Origin: CAZADH01 sp964483805 | Lineage (GTDB): Bacteria; Muiribacteriota; Ozemobacteria; Ozemobacterales; Ozemobacteraceae | Assembly (NCBI GenBank): GCA_964483805.1 | Contig: CAZADH010000350.1 | Coordinates: forward strand, 1-5,710 | Direction of reading: 5' to 3' | DNA: 5,710 bases | Shown: positions 1 to 5,542 of the stretch, piece after piece | Layout: each line of letters begins with the position of its first letter | Numbering within the stretch: the first letter of the stretch is position 1 | Translations under genes and position numbers: made by a program | The notes under the pieces: generated by a model | The model's database searches: none | Told to the model about the DNA's origin: nothing | Seen by the model: only the letters and a program-made list of their open reading frames with translations

Positions 1-152
1 TTTGCCACCGGAGTTGCCACAACCGGACTGGCGACGGCAACCTCGGCGGTCGGAGCCGGAACACTCGCCGGTTGATCCAGCCACAGATGCCAGACCCCAT
101 AAGCCAATGCCGGAACGCACAACAGCGCCAGCAAAACGGACCGCTTATTCAT
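1..152 (-). CDS. N-terminus of an unrecognised membrane-anchored or exported protein (partial)
   Basis: Reading leftward from the ATG at 152-150, the frame stays open for 50 codons to the window edge. The protein begins MNKRSVLLALLCVPALAYGV, a short basic N-terminus followed by a hydrophobic stretch at about residues 6-25 (rich in Leu, Ala, Val and Trp). From about residue 28 it becomes Pro/Ala/Val-rich, as in the linker of a membrane-anchored periplasmic protein. The start is supported by AGGAGG (rev. comp. of 165-170) plus a closer GGAAGG, and by a perfect TATAAT on the same strand at 219-214. The Cys at residue 12 follows Leu-Leu and does not make a good lipobox, so an uncleaved signal anchor is more likely than a lipoprotein. 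No domain is visible and the function is unknown; the rest lies beyond the left edge. The gene is divergent from the subtilase gene. Confidence 0.72.
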   Translation of the reverse strand, partial: MNKRSVLLALLCVPALAYGVWHLWLDQPASVPAPTAEVAVASPVVATPVA

Positions 153-213
153 AATGATTCCCTTCCTCCTCGCAAAAATTGTTGGCTCGAGACAACGCCA
201 ACGCGGTGGCACC

Positions 214-219
214 ATTATA
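214..219 (-). promoter_or_regulatory. -10 element of the leftward gene
   Basis: The minus strand reads TATAAT here, a perfect sigma70-type -10, about 60 bases upstream of the leftward ATG. The matching -35 would fall at about 237-242, where no good TTGACA is seen. That position lies inside the inverted repeat 234-252, so either the promoter is activator-dependent or the repeat is an operator. The -10 is seen directly; promoter activity is inferred. Confidence 0.5.
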
Positions 220-233
220 TAGGGCTTCGAAGT

Positions 234-252
234 GCCCCGTCGAGCACGGGGC
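234..252. repeat. 7-bp-arm inverted repeat in the divergent intergenic region
   Basis: GCCCCGT (234-240) and ACGGGGC (246-252) are perfect inverse complements around a 5-base centre. The repeat sits where the -35 of the leftward gene's promoter is expected, so it could be a regulator site. There is no T-tract, so it is not a terminator. A second repeat, CGCGGC (252-257) with GCCGCG (268-273), directly adjoins it. Confidence 0.45.
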
Positions 253-301
253 GCGGCTATTCACACCGCCGCGACTGTAACCCGCATCAAATCAATGTTG
301 C

Positions 302-330
302 AAGCGTCTTTCGCGGGGCAGTAGACGCTT
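302..330. repeat. 8-bp-arm inverted repeat upstream of the subtilase gene
   Basis: AAGCGTCT (302-309) and AGACGCTT (323-330) are perfect inverse complements separated by 13 bases. The right arm overlaps the best -35 candidate for the subtilase gene (TAGACG, 322-327). It may be an operator; if the transcript starts further upstream, it would instead be a leader stem-loop. Confidence 0.4.
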
Positions 331-351
331 ACCCGTCAAATCACGTAGAAT
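322..351 (+). promoter_or_regulatory. Candidate promoter of the subtilase gene
   Basis: TAGACG (322-327, 4 of 6 matches to TTGACA) and TAGAAT (346-351, 5 of 6 matches to TATAAT) are separated by 18 bases, about 38 bases before the ATG at 389. This is the best sigma70-like pair I found on this strand in the intergenic region, but it is not strong. Confidence 0.3.
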
Positions 352-388
352 TCATGGTACGACATTGATACCGAATCAGGAGGGTGCG

Positions 389-1876
389 ATGAAGAAGGCG
401 TTGTTGGCTTTGACGTTGGCAGCAGCTCTCGGTGGGTCGGTTCCCGCGGCGTTTGCAGGCGAACCGGTGAAGGCGCTGGTCCTCGATTCCGGCACCGATT
501 TCACCCATCCCAAACTGGAACCGCTCGGTTGCAAGAATCCGGCCGAGGCCGCAGGTCAGGCCAAGGTCGATGACGACAAGAACGGCTACGTCGACGATCT
601 CTATGGTTGGAACTTCGTTGAGAACAGCAATACACTGGTCGATCTGACCAGCACGCCGCCCGATTACGACAAGATCGTCGAGTGTATGCGCCTTCTGGGC
701 ATCCTGCAGGCGTATGGCAAAGAAGCGTTGAAACCCGAAGAGTTCAAGATGCTGGTCACCGCCTACAACGACAAGAAGGTCTGGGCGTGGGTCGGCTTCA
801 CCGGTGGCTGGGCACACGGCACCCATTGCGGCGGCATCCTCAGCACCGATAATCCCAACGTAAAGCTGAATGCAGTCCGCCACATTCCGACCGGCCAGGC
901 GCCGAAAAACATCGTGCGCGATGCGGTCGTGTTCATCAAGGCGCAACGCCTGCACGCCAACGCGCTGCAGCGCGCTCGCAACGCGACCCGCGTCATGTTG
1001 CCGAACCCTGACGATGCGCCGCCGCCCCCGATGCCGAAGCTGTCGATCGAAGAACTGAGCCAGATGTTCTCGCAGCTCGCCGAGAACTACAAAGCAAAGT
1101 GCAAGGCCGAAGCCGATTACCTCGGCACCTTCAAAGCCCGCGTCATCAACTGCTCGTTCGGCACCGAGAACAAGAGCCTGTGTGAGAACATCAAGCGCGC
1201 CATGGTCACCGAGTGGGGCTGGACCAACCCGACCGACGCCGAGGTTCAAGAAGTCACCAACCTGTTCGTCAGCAAGGCGTTGCTCGAACGCGACAAGTTC
1301 CTGTTCGGCCAGTGCACCGACACGCTGTTCTTCATCGCCGCCGGCAACTCGAGCGAAGATCTCGACCCGATCGTCAGCTCACCCAACGATGTCGATATCC
1401 CCAACAAAATCGTCATCGCCGCGACCCTCGACGACAAGAAGCTGGCCGAGTTCTCGTGCCACGGCACGACCAAGGTCGATGTCGCCGTCCCGGGCGTCAA
1501 CATCTTCGCGACGTATCCGAACGGCAAGATGGGCTTCATGTCGGGCACCTCGATGGCCTGCCCGATGGCCGCGAAGTTCGGCACCCTTGTATTGCAAGAG
1601 TATGACAAATTGACACCGGTCGAACTCAAGACGATTCTCATGGGCACCGTCGATAAAAAAGAGTGGCTCGCCGACAAGGTCCGCTCGGGCGGCGTGGTCA
1701 ACGTCAAGCGTGCCGTGGCTGCCGCCGCGTTGGTCAAAGCCGGCAAGACCGTGGATCAAGCGATCGCCGAAGCGCGCACCACCGTGCCCGACACCGCGAT
1801 CCGCCGCAGCCGCTTCGCCGGCCCCGATTTGAAAGACAAGCAAGTGCGCGACCTCTATTTCTCGGGCGTGTTCTAA
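389..1876 (+). CDS. Secreted subtilisin-like serine protease (S8 family)
   Basis: A 495-residue exported endopeptidase of the subtilase family. The ATG at 389 is chosen because AGGAGGG (378-384) sits just before it and the product then opens with a clean signal peptide (MKKALLALTLAAALGGSVPA..., likely cut after AFA at residue 23). An upstream ATG at 365 only adds eight residues. All four catalytic blocks are present: Asp33 in VLDSGTDFTHP, His143 in HGTHCGG, oxyanion Asn320 in FIAAGNS, and Ser388 in SGTSMACP. A DDDKNGYVDD loop (61-70), frequent in subtilases, may bind calcium. Asp-to-His spans 110 residues and His-to-Asn 177, far longer than in subtilisin (32 and 91); the second insert includes a Pro-rich DAPPPPMP segment. 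The Asp lies only ten residues after the signal peptide, so there is no I9 propeptide. The usual PHVAG after the Ser is PMAAK. A tail of about 50 residues follows the catalytic domain. The gene appears monocistronic, ending at a terminator. Family assignment is firm; the substrate is unknown. Confidence 0.93.
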   Translation: MKKALLALTLAAALGGSVPAAFAGEPVKALVLDSGTDFTHPKLEPLGCKNPAEAAGQAKVDDDKNGYVDDLYGWNFVENSNTLVDLTSTPPDYDKIVECMRLLGILQAYGKEALKPEEFKMLVTAYNDKKVWAWVGFTGGWAHGTHCGGILSTDNPNVKLNAVRHIPTGQAPKNIVRDAVVFIKAQRLHANALQRARNATRVMLPNPDDAPPPPMPKLSIEELSQMFSQLAENYKAKCKAEADYLGTFKARVINCSFGTENKSLCENIKRAMVTEWGWTNPTDAEVQEVTNLFVSKALLERDKFLFGQCTDTLFFIAAGNSSEDLDPIVSSPNDVDIPNKIVIAATLDDKKLAEFSCHGTTKVDVAVPGVNIFATYPNGKMGFMSGTSMACPMAAKFGTLVLQEYDKLTPVELKTILMGTVDKKEWLADKVRSGGVVNVKRAVAAAALVKAGKTVDQAIAEARTTVPDTAIRRSRFAGPDLKDKQVRDLYFSGVF

Positions 1877-1901
1877 GCAACACCGACCGGGACCCCCTCC
1901 C

Positions 1902-1940
1902 AACCTCCCCCACGGCAGCCGCCGGGGGAGGTTTCATTTT
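1902..1940 (+). terminator. Intrinsic terminator after the subtilase gene
   Basis: A perfect 10-bp stem (AACCTCCCCC at 1902-1911 with GGGGGAGGTT at 1924-1933) encloses a 12-base loop that can form a further CGG/CCG pairing. It is followed by a T-rich run, TTTCATTTT. It lies 25 bases past the subtilase stop and separates that gene from the trpR promoter. Confidence 0.88.
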
Positions 1941-1956
1941 AACTTTCACTCAACAC

Positions 1957-1985
1957 TTGACACACGCATGCCGATATGTTTCTAT
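1957..1985 (+). promoter_or_regulatory. Promoter of the trpR-trpB2 operon
   Basis: A perfect -35 TTGACA (1957-1962) is followed after a 17-base spacer by TTCTAT (1980-1985), a poor -10; TATACG at 1983-1988 matches better but is spaced 20. The -10 falls inside the left arm of the palindrome at 1977-2018. This is the same promoter-operator overlap known for E. coli trp, where TrpR blocks polymerase. Initiation near 1991-1997 is predicted. Confidence 0.6.
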
Positions 1986-2018
1986 ACGCAGTAACGCGCG
2001 TTACTACCAATAGAAACA
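1977..2018. promoter_or_regulatory. 42-bp compound palindrome, probable TrpR operator
   Basis: The core AGTAACGCGCGTTACT (1990-2005) is a perfect 16-bp palindrome. Around the same centre, TGTTTCTAT (1977-1985) pairs with ATAGAAACA (2010-2018). Four-base spacers (1986-1989 and 2006-2009) have one further match, so 18 of 21 symmetric positions agree. It covers the expected -10 and transcription start and lies 38 bases before the trpR ATG. Autorepression by the downstream TrpR is the simplest reading. It lacks the CTAG half-site core of E. coli TrpR operators, in keeping with a different recognition helix in this protein. No T-tract follows, so it is not a terminator. Confidence 0.7.
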
Positions 2019-2045
2019 CCGACACAGCCGACCCTCGATGCAGAC

Positions 2046-2050
2046 AGGAG
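2046..2050 (+). promoter_or_regulatory. Ribosome binding site that sets the trpR start
   Basis: AGGAG lies five bases before the ATG at 2056. The in-frame ATG at 2038 lies upstream of this site and the one at 2086 is too far from it, so 2056 is the preferred start. Confidence 0.65.
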
Positions 2051-2055
2051 CACCT

Positions 2056-2424
2056 ATGACCCCGCGCTCTCGCGGCCCCGATCCCATGGACGAACTGGCC
2101 CGCGTCATCGCCGATCTCGGCGACCCCGACACGGCCGCACGCTTCCTGCGCGAACTGCTGACCCCGACCGAGATGCACGCCATCACACGTCGCTGGCTGA
2201 TCTGTCGGTACCTGTTGGCCGGTCTGCCCCAACGCGAGATCGCCGCGCGTCTCCACGTCAGCCTGTGCAACATCACGCGTGGCGCGCGCGAGGTGAAGCG
2301 TGCCGACAGCCTGATCCGTCGCTACATCGCGCAGATCGATCCCGACAACGTATTGCTCGCGGGGCGCGACGCAAGCCCGGCCCTGCCCTCATCCGCCCGC
2401 CACAAAGGACACCGACAACCATGA
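2056..2424 (+). CDS. trpR: TrpR-family tryptophan-responsive repressor
   Basis: A 122-residue all-helical DNA-binding protein, expected to act as a dimer that binds operators when loaded with L-tryptophan. Helices run from about residue 11 (MDELARVIADL), through LTPTEMHAITRRW (35-47), to a helix-turn-helix at about 59-81 (QREIAARLHVSLCNITRGAREVK). Arg46 and Arg75 align with E. coli TrpR Arg54 and Arg84, which contact tryptophan. The LTP and ITRG motifs are kept, while the E. coli Ser88 position is Glu79. The recognition helix carries SLCN instead of GIAT, so its operator should differ. The last 30 or so residues are a Pro/Arg-rich tail beyond the usual 108-residue length. N-terminal spacing also fits the YerC/YecD branch of the superfamily, but ITRG and the trpB2 partner favour true TrpR. 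Its stop overlaps the trpB2 start (ATGA), implying coupling. It is probably autoregulated through the palindrome upstream. The family is sure; tryptophan as ligand is inferred. Confidence 0.85.
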   Translation: MTPRSRGPDPMDELARVIADLGDPDTAARFLRELLTPTEMHAITRRWLICRYLLAGLPQREIAARLHVSLCNITRGAREVKRADSLIRRYIAQIDPDNVLLAGRDASPALPSSARHKGHRQP

Positions 2425-3818
2425 CCATCCGCGTTCAACTCGAACCGCACGAACTGCCCCGCGCCTGGTACAACCTGGCCGCCGACCTGCCCACGCCGCT
2501 GTTGCCGCCGCTCGGCCCCGACGGCAACCCGATCGGACCCGAGGCGCTGGCCGCGATCTTCCCGATGAACCTGATCGAGCAGGAAGTCAGTCAACAGCGC
2601 TGGATCGACATCCCCGAGCCGGTTCTCGAGATTCTCGCCCGGTGGCGCGCCACGCCGTTGCGGCGCGCCGAGGCCCTCGAGCGCGCGCTAGGCACCCCGG
2701 CCCGCATCTCTTACAAAGACGAGTCGGTGTCGCCCGCCGGCAGCCACAAGGCCAATACGGCCGTCGCCCAGGCGTATTACAACAAGCAGGCGGGCATCGA
2801 GCGCATCGTCACCGAGACCGGTGCCGGCCAGTGGGGTAGTTCGATGTCGTTCGCCTGCGCCCAGATGGGATTGACCTGCAAAGTATTTATGGTCCGCAAC
2901 AGCTACGACCAGAAGCCGTGCCGCCGGCTGATGATGCAGGTGTGGGGCGGCGAGTGCATCGCCAGCCCGAGCACCACCACGCAGGCCGGGCGCGCCGCGC
3001 TGGCGGCCAACCCGAACACACCCGGCAGTCTCGGCATTGCCATCAGCGAAGCGGTCGAGGCCACGGTCGCCGACAAGACCGGCAAGACAAAGTATGCACT
3101 GGGCAGCGTGCTCAACCACGTGCTCTTGCACCAGACGATCATCGGCCTCGAAGCGAAGAAGCAACTGGCCAAGATCGACGAGCGCCGCATCGACACGATC
3201 ATCGGCTGCGTGGGTGGTGGCAGCAACTTTGCCGGCCTCGCCTTCCCGTTCATGGCCGACAAGATCAACGGCGCGGCCATCGAGATCGTGCCGGTCGAAC
3301 CGACGTCATGCCCCACTCTCACCCGCACGCCGCTCACCTACGACTACGGCGACACCGCACGCCTCACCCCGCTTCTGCCGATGCACAGCCTCGGCCACAA
3401 CTTCGTCTCGGACCCGATCCACGCCGGCGGCCTGCGGTATCACGGCATGGCGCCTCTGGTCAGCCATGCGGTTGTCAATAAACTGGCAACACCGCGTGCA
3501 TACGGACAGTTGCAGTGCTTCGAGAGCGCAATTCTGTGGGCCCGCACCGAAGGCGTGATTCCGGCGCCCGAGACGAGCCACGCGATTGCGGCGGTCATCG
3601 ACGAGGCGCGGCGAGCGACCGAAGAGGGCCGCGAGAAGGTGATCCTGTTCAACTTCAGCGGGCACGGCCTGCTCGACCTGTCGGGGTACGAGGCATACAT
3701 GACGGGCCGCCTCGTCGATCACCGGCCGAGCGACGCCGAACTGGCGCAGGCATTGCACGCCATCGCCGACCAGCCGCGGATTCCAGAGTTTCGGGGACGT
3801 ACGACTCAACTGAGTTAA
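2421..3818 (+). CDS. trpB: Tryptophan synthase beta chain, TrpB2 type
   Basis: A 465-residue cytoplasmic PLP enzyme of fold type II that condenses indole with L-serine to form L-tryptophan. The ATG at 2421 overlaps the trpR stop and has AAGGA 11 bases upstream; the open frame upstream of it is trpR DNA read in another frame. Motifs in order: SPAGSHKANTA with the PLP Lys110; ETGAGQW with catalytic Glu132; the phosphate-binding GGGSN loop at 265-269; and SGHGLLDLSGY near the C-terminus (413-423). The N-terminal extension, SPAGSHK (not the HTGAHK of TrpB1) and the ETGAGQW form mark it as TrpB2, a group that often works without tight TrpA contact. No trpA is in the window. The enzyme may salvage indole, or serve a distant trpA. 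The last nine residues (FRGRTTQLS) and the stop are encoded inside the palindrome 3790-3834, so the native C-terminus was probably near IADQPRIPE. TrpB2 proteins that use other substrates are known, so the exact reaction is inferred. Confidence 0.92.
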   Translation: MTIRVQLEPHELPRAWYNLAADLPTPLLPPLGPDGNPIGPEALAAIFPMNLIEQEVSQQRWIDIPEPVLEILARWRATPLRRAEALERALGTPARISYKDESVSPAGSHKANTAVAQAYYNKQAGIERIVTETGAGQWGSSMSFACAQMGLTCKVFMVRNSYDQKPCRRLMMQVWGGECIASPSTTTQAGRAALAANPNTPGSLGIAISEAVEATVADKTGKTKYALGSVLNHVLLHQTIIGLEAKKQLAKIDERRIDTIIGCVGGGSNFAGLAFPFMADKINGAAIEIVPVEPTSCPTLTRTPLTYDYGDTARLTPLLPMHSLGHNFVSDPIHAGGLRYHGMAPLVSHAVVNKLATPRAYGQLQCFESAILWARTEGVIPAPETSHAIAAVIDEARRATEEGREKVILFNFSGHGLLDLSGYEAYMTGRLVDHRPSDAELAQALHAIADQPRIPEFRGRTTQLS

Positions 3819-3834
3819 GTCGTACGTCCCCGAA
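3790..3834. repeat. REP/MITE-like palindrome spanning the trpB2 stop codon
   Basis: Two 17-base arms (3790-3806 and 3818-3834) are perfect inverse complements; the stem begins TTCGGGGACGTACG. Inside them, after one C/A mismatch, AAC (3808-3810) pairs with GTT (3814-3816) around a TGA loop, giving a near-continuous 45-base hairpin. It covers the last nine or so codons and the TAA (3816-3818) of trpB2. No T-tract follows, so it is a poor intrinsic terminator. Such perfect symmetry across coding and non-coding DNA suggests insertion of a small dispersed palindrome of the kind mobilised by RAYT/IS200-like transposases. It could protect or attenuate the transcript. There is only one copy in this window, so mobility is inferred. 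Confidence 0.65.
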
Positions 3835-3858
3835 TCCGCATCTCCTCCGCAGGCGTTC

Positions 3859-3892
3859 GAGTGTGATACCCTTGATAGTGAGATTCACACTC
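3859..3892. repeat. 8-bp-arm inverted repeat upstream of the caspase-like gene
   Basis: GAGTGTGA (3859-3866) and TCACACTC (3885-3892) are perfect inverse complements with an 18-base centre. The centre includes TTGATAGTGA, whose GATAGT (3874-3879) is a 4-of-6 match to a -10. The arms contain TGTGA and TCACA, the half-sites of CRP, but CRP needs a 6-base gap and this is 18. It may be an operator for the gene starting at 3959. Confidence 0.35.
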
Positions 3893-3958
3893 TCGGGTCG
3901 GTCGGACAGGCCACTCGTGGCAAACCCGACGCACCGGCCCGAACCTAGCGGAGGCAGT

Positions 3959-5383
3959 ATGCGTTCGTCCCGACTCGTTCTCCTCATCACTCTTCTGTCA
4001 TTGTCTGTTGCCGGGCCGGTGTTTGCCCAGATTGCGCCCGAGCAGGCGCTGGTCGCTGCCCGATATCTGCTGCAGTTCGAGTGCGATGGAAAGACGGCGG
4101 CCAAGGCCTGCCGGTTGCTCACCGATGCGACGACGATCGGGCGGCCCGAGGCGCGATCCCATGCCCTGGGGCTGCTGAGCAACGATGCTCTCGTTCTCGA
4201 TCCCCAGAACCACCGGATCACGTATCAGAACGTGTCAGAAGACCTGCAGCTCATCGTCAACCTCGAGGGGGGCGATTACCGGGTCTGGGTGCAGTTCCCC
4301 GAGCGGACGAAGCCATACAGTGTACAGATCCCGTGCACCGAGGCCGAAACCCGGTTGCACCTGGCCAAGGTGCGCGACGTGGCCCGCAAGATGGCCGGTG
4401 ACCCGAAATACCAGGCCTGGCGCTCGATTCCCGAAGAAGACGGTTCGGCCCCCGACATCCCGCTGCCGAGTCGCATTCTTGCTGCCGATGCCTACGACAA
4501 GCTCTTCGCCGACGGGCTGCTCGACATCGTCATCACCTACGGCTACCTCGACCATGAGCCGAGCAACGAGCCGACCGATTTCATGCAGGCCAAAGAACTG
4601 CGCGCAACCCTGAAGAAGAAGGGGTTCAGCGTCGACGCCAAAGACGAGTGGCTGCTGACCCGGGCGTTCATCTATAACGGCAAGCCGATGACCTGCCGGG
4701 TCTGGATCGCCCACTCGGCGGTTCCCGAAAAGCTCGGCCCCGATGCGCAGGTCAAGCAGTCGATGAAGGCCCGCAACCTGTTCATGGGCGGCCTGGAGCA
4801 CGCCGACGTCGTCATGTATGACGGGCACTCCCGGCTCGGCCGCGGCCCCGACTTCACCGCCCACGATGAACTGAAGAGCCCGGGCAACATCAAGATTGGG
4901 CCGATGGTGCCGTTCTACCTCGAGTTCGGCGACAACTTCATGCTGCGTTTCGTCATCCCGTTCTCGGGTGGCCGCGATTTCAAAGACGACGTTTTTGCCA
5001 AAACCCGCTACCAGATTCTGGTCATGGACTCGTGCAAGAGCGAGGCCTACTACCGCCGCCGCGTCTTGCGCGACGCCATCAAGTATTCGGGCAAGACCGA
5101 CGAAATGCTCGACCTGATCACCACCGACACCGATGCCGACATGGCCGATTCGTTGCACACCAAGATGGCGGTTATCAGTGGGTTGATGGCGGCCCGAACG
5201 GCGCCCGAACTCGATGTCGACTTGAATACCGGGGTGGTCACGCGCTACAACACGACCGGCCTGTTCGTCGATCGCGATGTCGATACCCCGTTCGATCAGC
5301 ATCAGAAACAACGCGGCGGGGCCAAGAAGAAGACCTGGTTCCAGCGCCTTGGCCGCCATATTCGCGACGCGGTCGAACGCTGA
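3959..5383 (+). CDS. Secreted protein with a caspase-like His-Cys dyad (putative clan CD cysteine peptidase)
   Basis: A 474-residue exported protein of no family I can name. The ATG at 3959 is chosen for GGAGG at 3950-3954 and for the signal peptide it exposes (MRSSRLVLLITLLSLSVAGP..., likely cut after VFA at residue 23). The region upstream in the same frame is only a shadow of trpB2. The N-terminal half has helical segments with Cys42 and Cys51, which could form a disulphide. A central part (about 178-265) reads DIVITYGYLDHEP, then FMQAKELRATLKKKGF. Two blocks then resemble caspase-fold active sites. ADVVMYDGHSRLGRGPDF (282-299, His290) looks like a strand followed by GH. QILVMDSCKSEAYY lies after it (Cys359), a strand followed by D-x-C. 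The 69-residue gap suits a clan CD dyad. A Lys/Arg-rich C-terminus follows (QKQRGGAKKKTWFQRLGRHIRDAVER). The gene stands alone between the palindrome-tailed trpB2 and a terminator. Export is well supported; peptidase activity is an inference from motifs only. Confidence 0.85.
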   Translation: MRSSRLVLLITLLSLSVAGPVFAQIAPEQALVAARYLLQFECDGKTAAKACRLLTDATTIGRPEARSHALGLLSNDALVLDPQNHRITYQNVSEDLQLIVNLEGGDYRVWVQFPERTKPYSVQIPCTEAETRLHLAKVRDVARKMAGDPKYQAWRSIPEEDGSAPDIPLPSRILAADAYDKLFADGLLDIVITYGYLDHEPSNEPTDFMQAKELRATLKKKGFSVDAKDEWLLTRAFIYNGKPMTCRVWIAHSAVPEKLGPDAQVKQSMKARNLFMGGLEHADVVMYDGHSRLGRGPDFTAHDELKSPGNIKIGPMVPFYLEFGDNFMLRFVIPFSGGRDFKDDVFAKTRYQILVMDSCKSEAYYRRRVLRDAIKYSGKTDEMLDLITTDTDADMADSLHTKMAVISGLMAARTAPELDVDLNTGVVTRYNTTGLFVDRDVDTPFDQHQKQRGGAKKKTWFQRLGRHIRDAVER

Positions 5384-5422
5384 CCCACGAGCCCCCAGCG
5401 ACGCAATACTGCGTCAATACAC

Positions 5423-5459
5423 AGGCCCGGGTTCGCTTGCGAACCCGGGCCTTTTCTTT
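5423..5459 (+). terminator. Intrinsic terminator after the caspase-like gene
   Basis: A perfect 13-bp GC-rich stem (AGGCCCGGGTTCG at 5423-5435 with CGAACCCGGGCCT at 5440-5452) closes a CTTG tetraloop and runs into TTTTCTTT. It lies 39 bases after the stop. The left flank is not A-rich, so it should act on the plus strand only and not on the convergent gene. Confidence 0.93.
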
Positions 5460-5542
5460 GTGGTGTTTCCGGTCGGGCTTGTTGCCCTGCACGAAACCGG
5501 CGTCCTGGGGAAAGCGGGGGCACCTCGACTCGCGGTCGCGTG

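Noticed and set aside
341..1249. 302-codon open frame on the minus strand across the subtilase gene
   Set aside because: It is opposite a gene with all subtilase catalytic motifs, and its product has a low-complexity Arg/Val/Asp-rich composition typical of a shadow frame.
2006..2055. Tryptophan attenuator or leader peptide before trpR
   Set aside because: No short frame with tandem Trp codons and no terminator-type hairpin with a T-tract lies between the palindrome and the trpR start.
2265..2420. Upstream in-frame extension of trpB2
   Set aside because: It is trpR DNA read in a different frame. The ATG overlapping the trpR stop gives a normal TrpB2 N-terminus.
3859..3892. CRP binding site
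   Set aside because: The TGTGA and TCACA half-sites are present but 18 bases apart, where CRP requires 6.
3515..3958. Upstream in-frame extension of the caspase-like gene
   Set aside because: It overlaps trpB2 in another frame, gives an Arg/Pro-rich product, and would bury the signal peptide that begins at 3959.
4235..5359. 374-codon open frame on the minus strand, antisense to the caspase-like gene
   Set aside because: It is a shadow of GC-rich codon use on the plus strand. The plus-strand frame has a signal peptide, a ribosome binding site, recognisable motifs and a terminator; this frame has none.
5401..5414. Small hairpin ACGCA-ATAC-TGCGT after the caspase-like gene
   Set aside because: A 5-bp stem can arise by chance, and the strong terminator just downstream explains the region.
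5465..5500. Possible terminator for the convergent minus-strand gene
   Set aside because: Only short interrupted pairings (CCGGT/ACCGG, GGGC/GCCC) with no T-tract on the minus strand.
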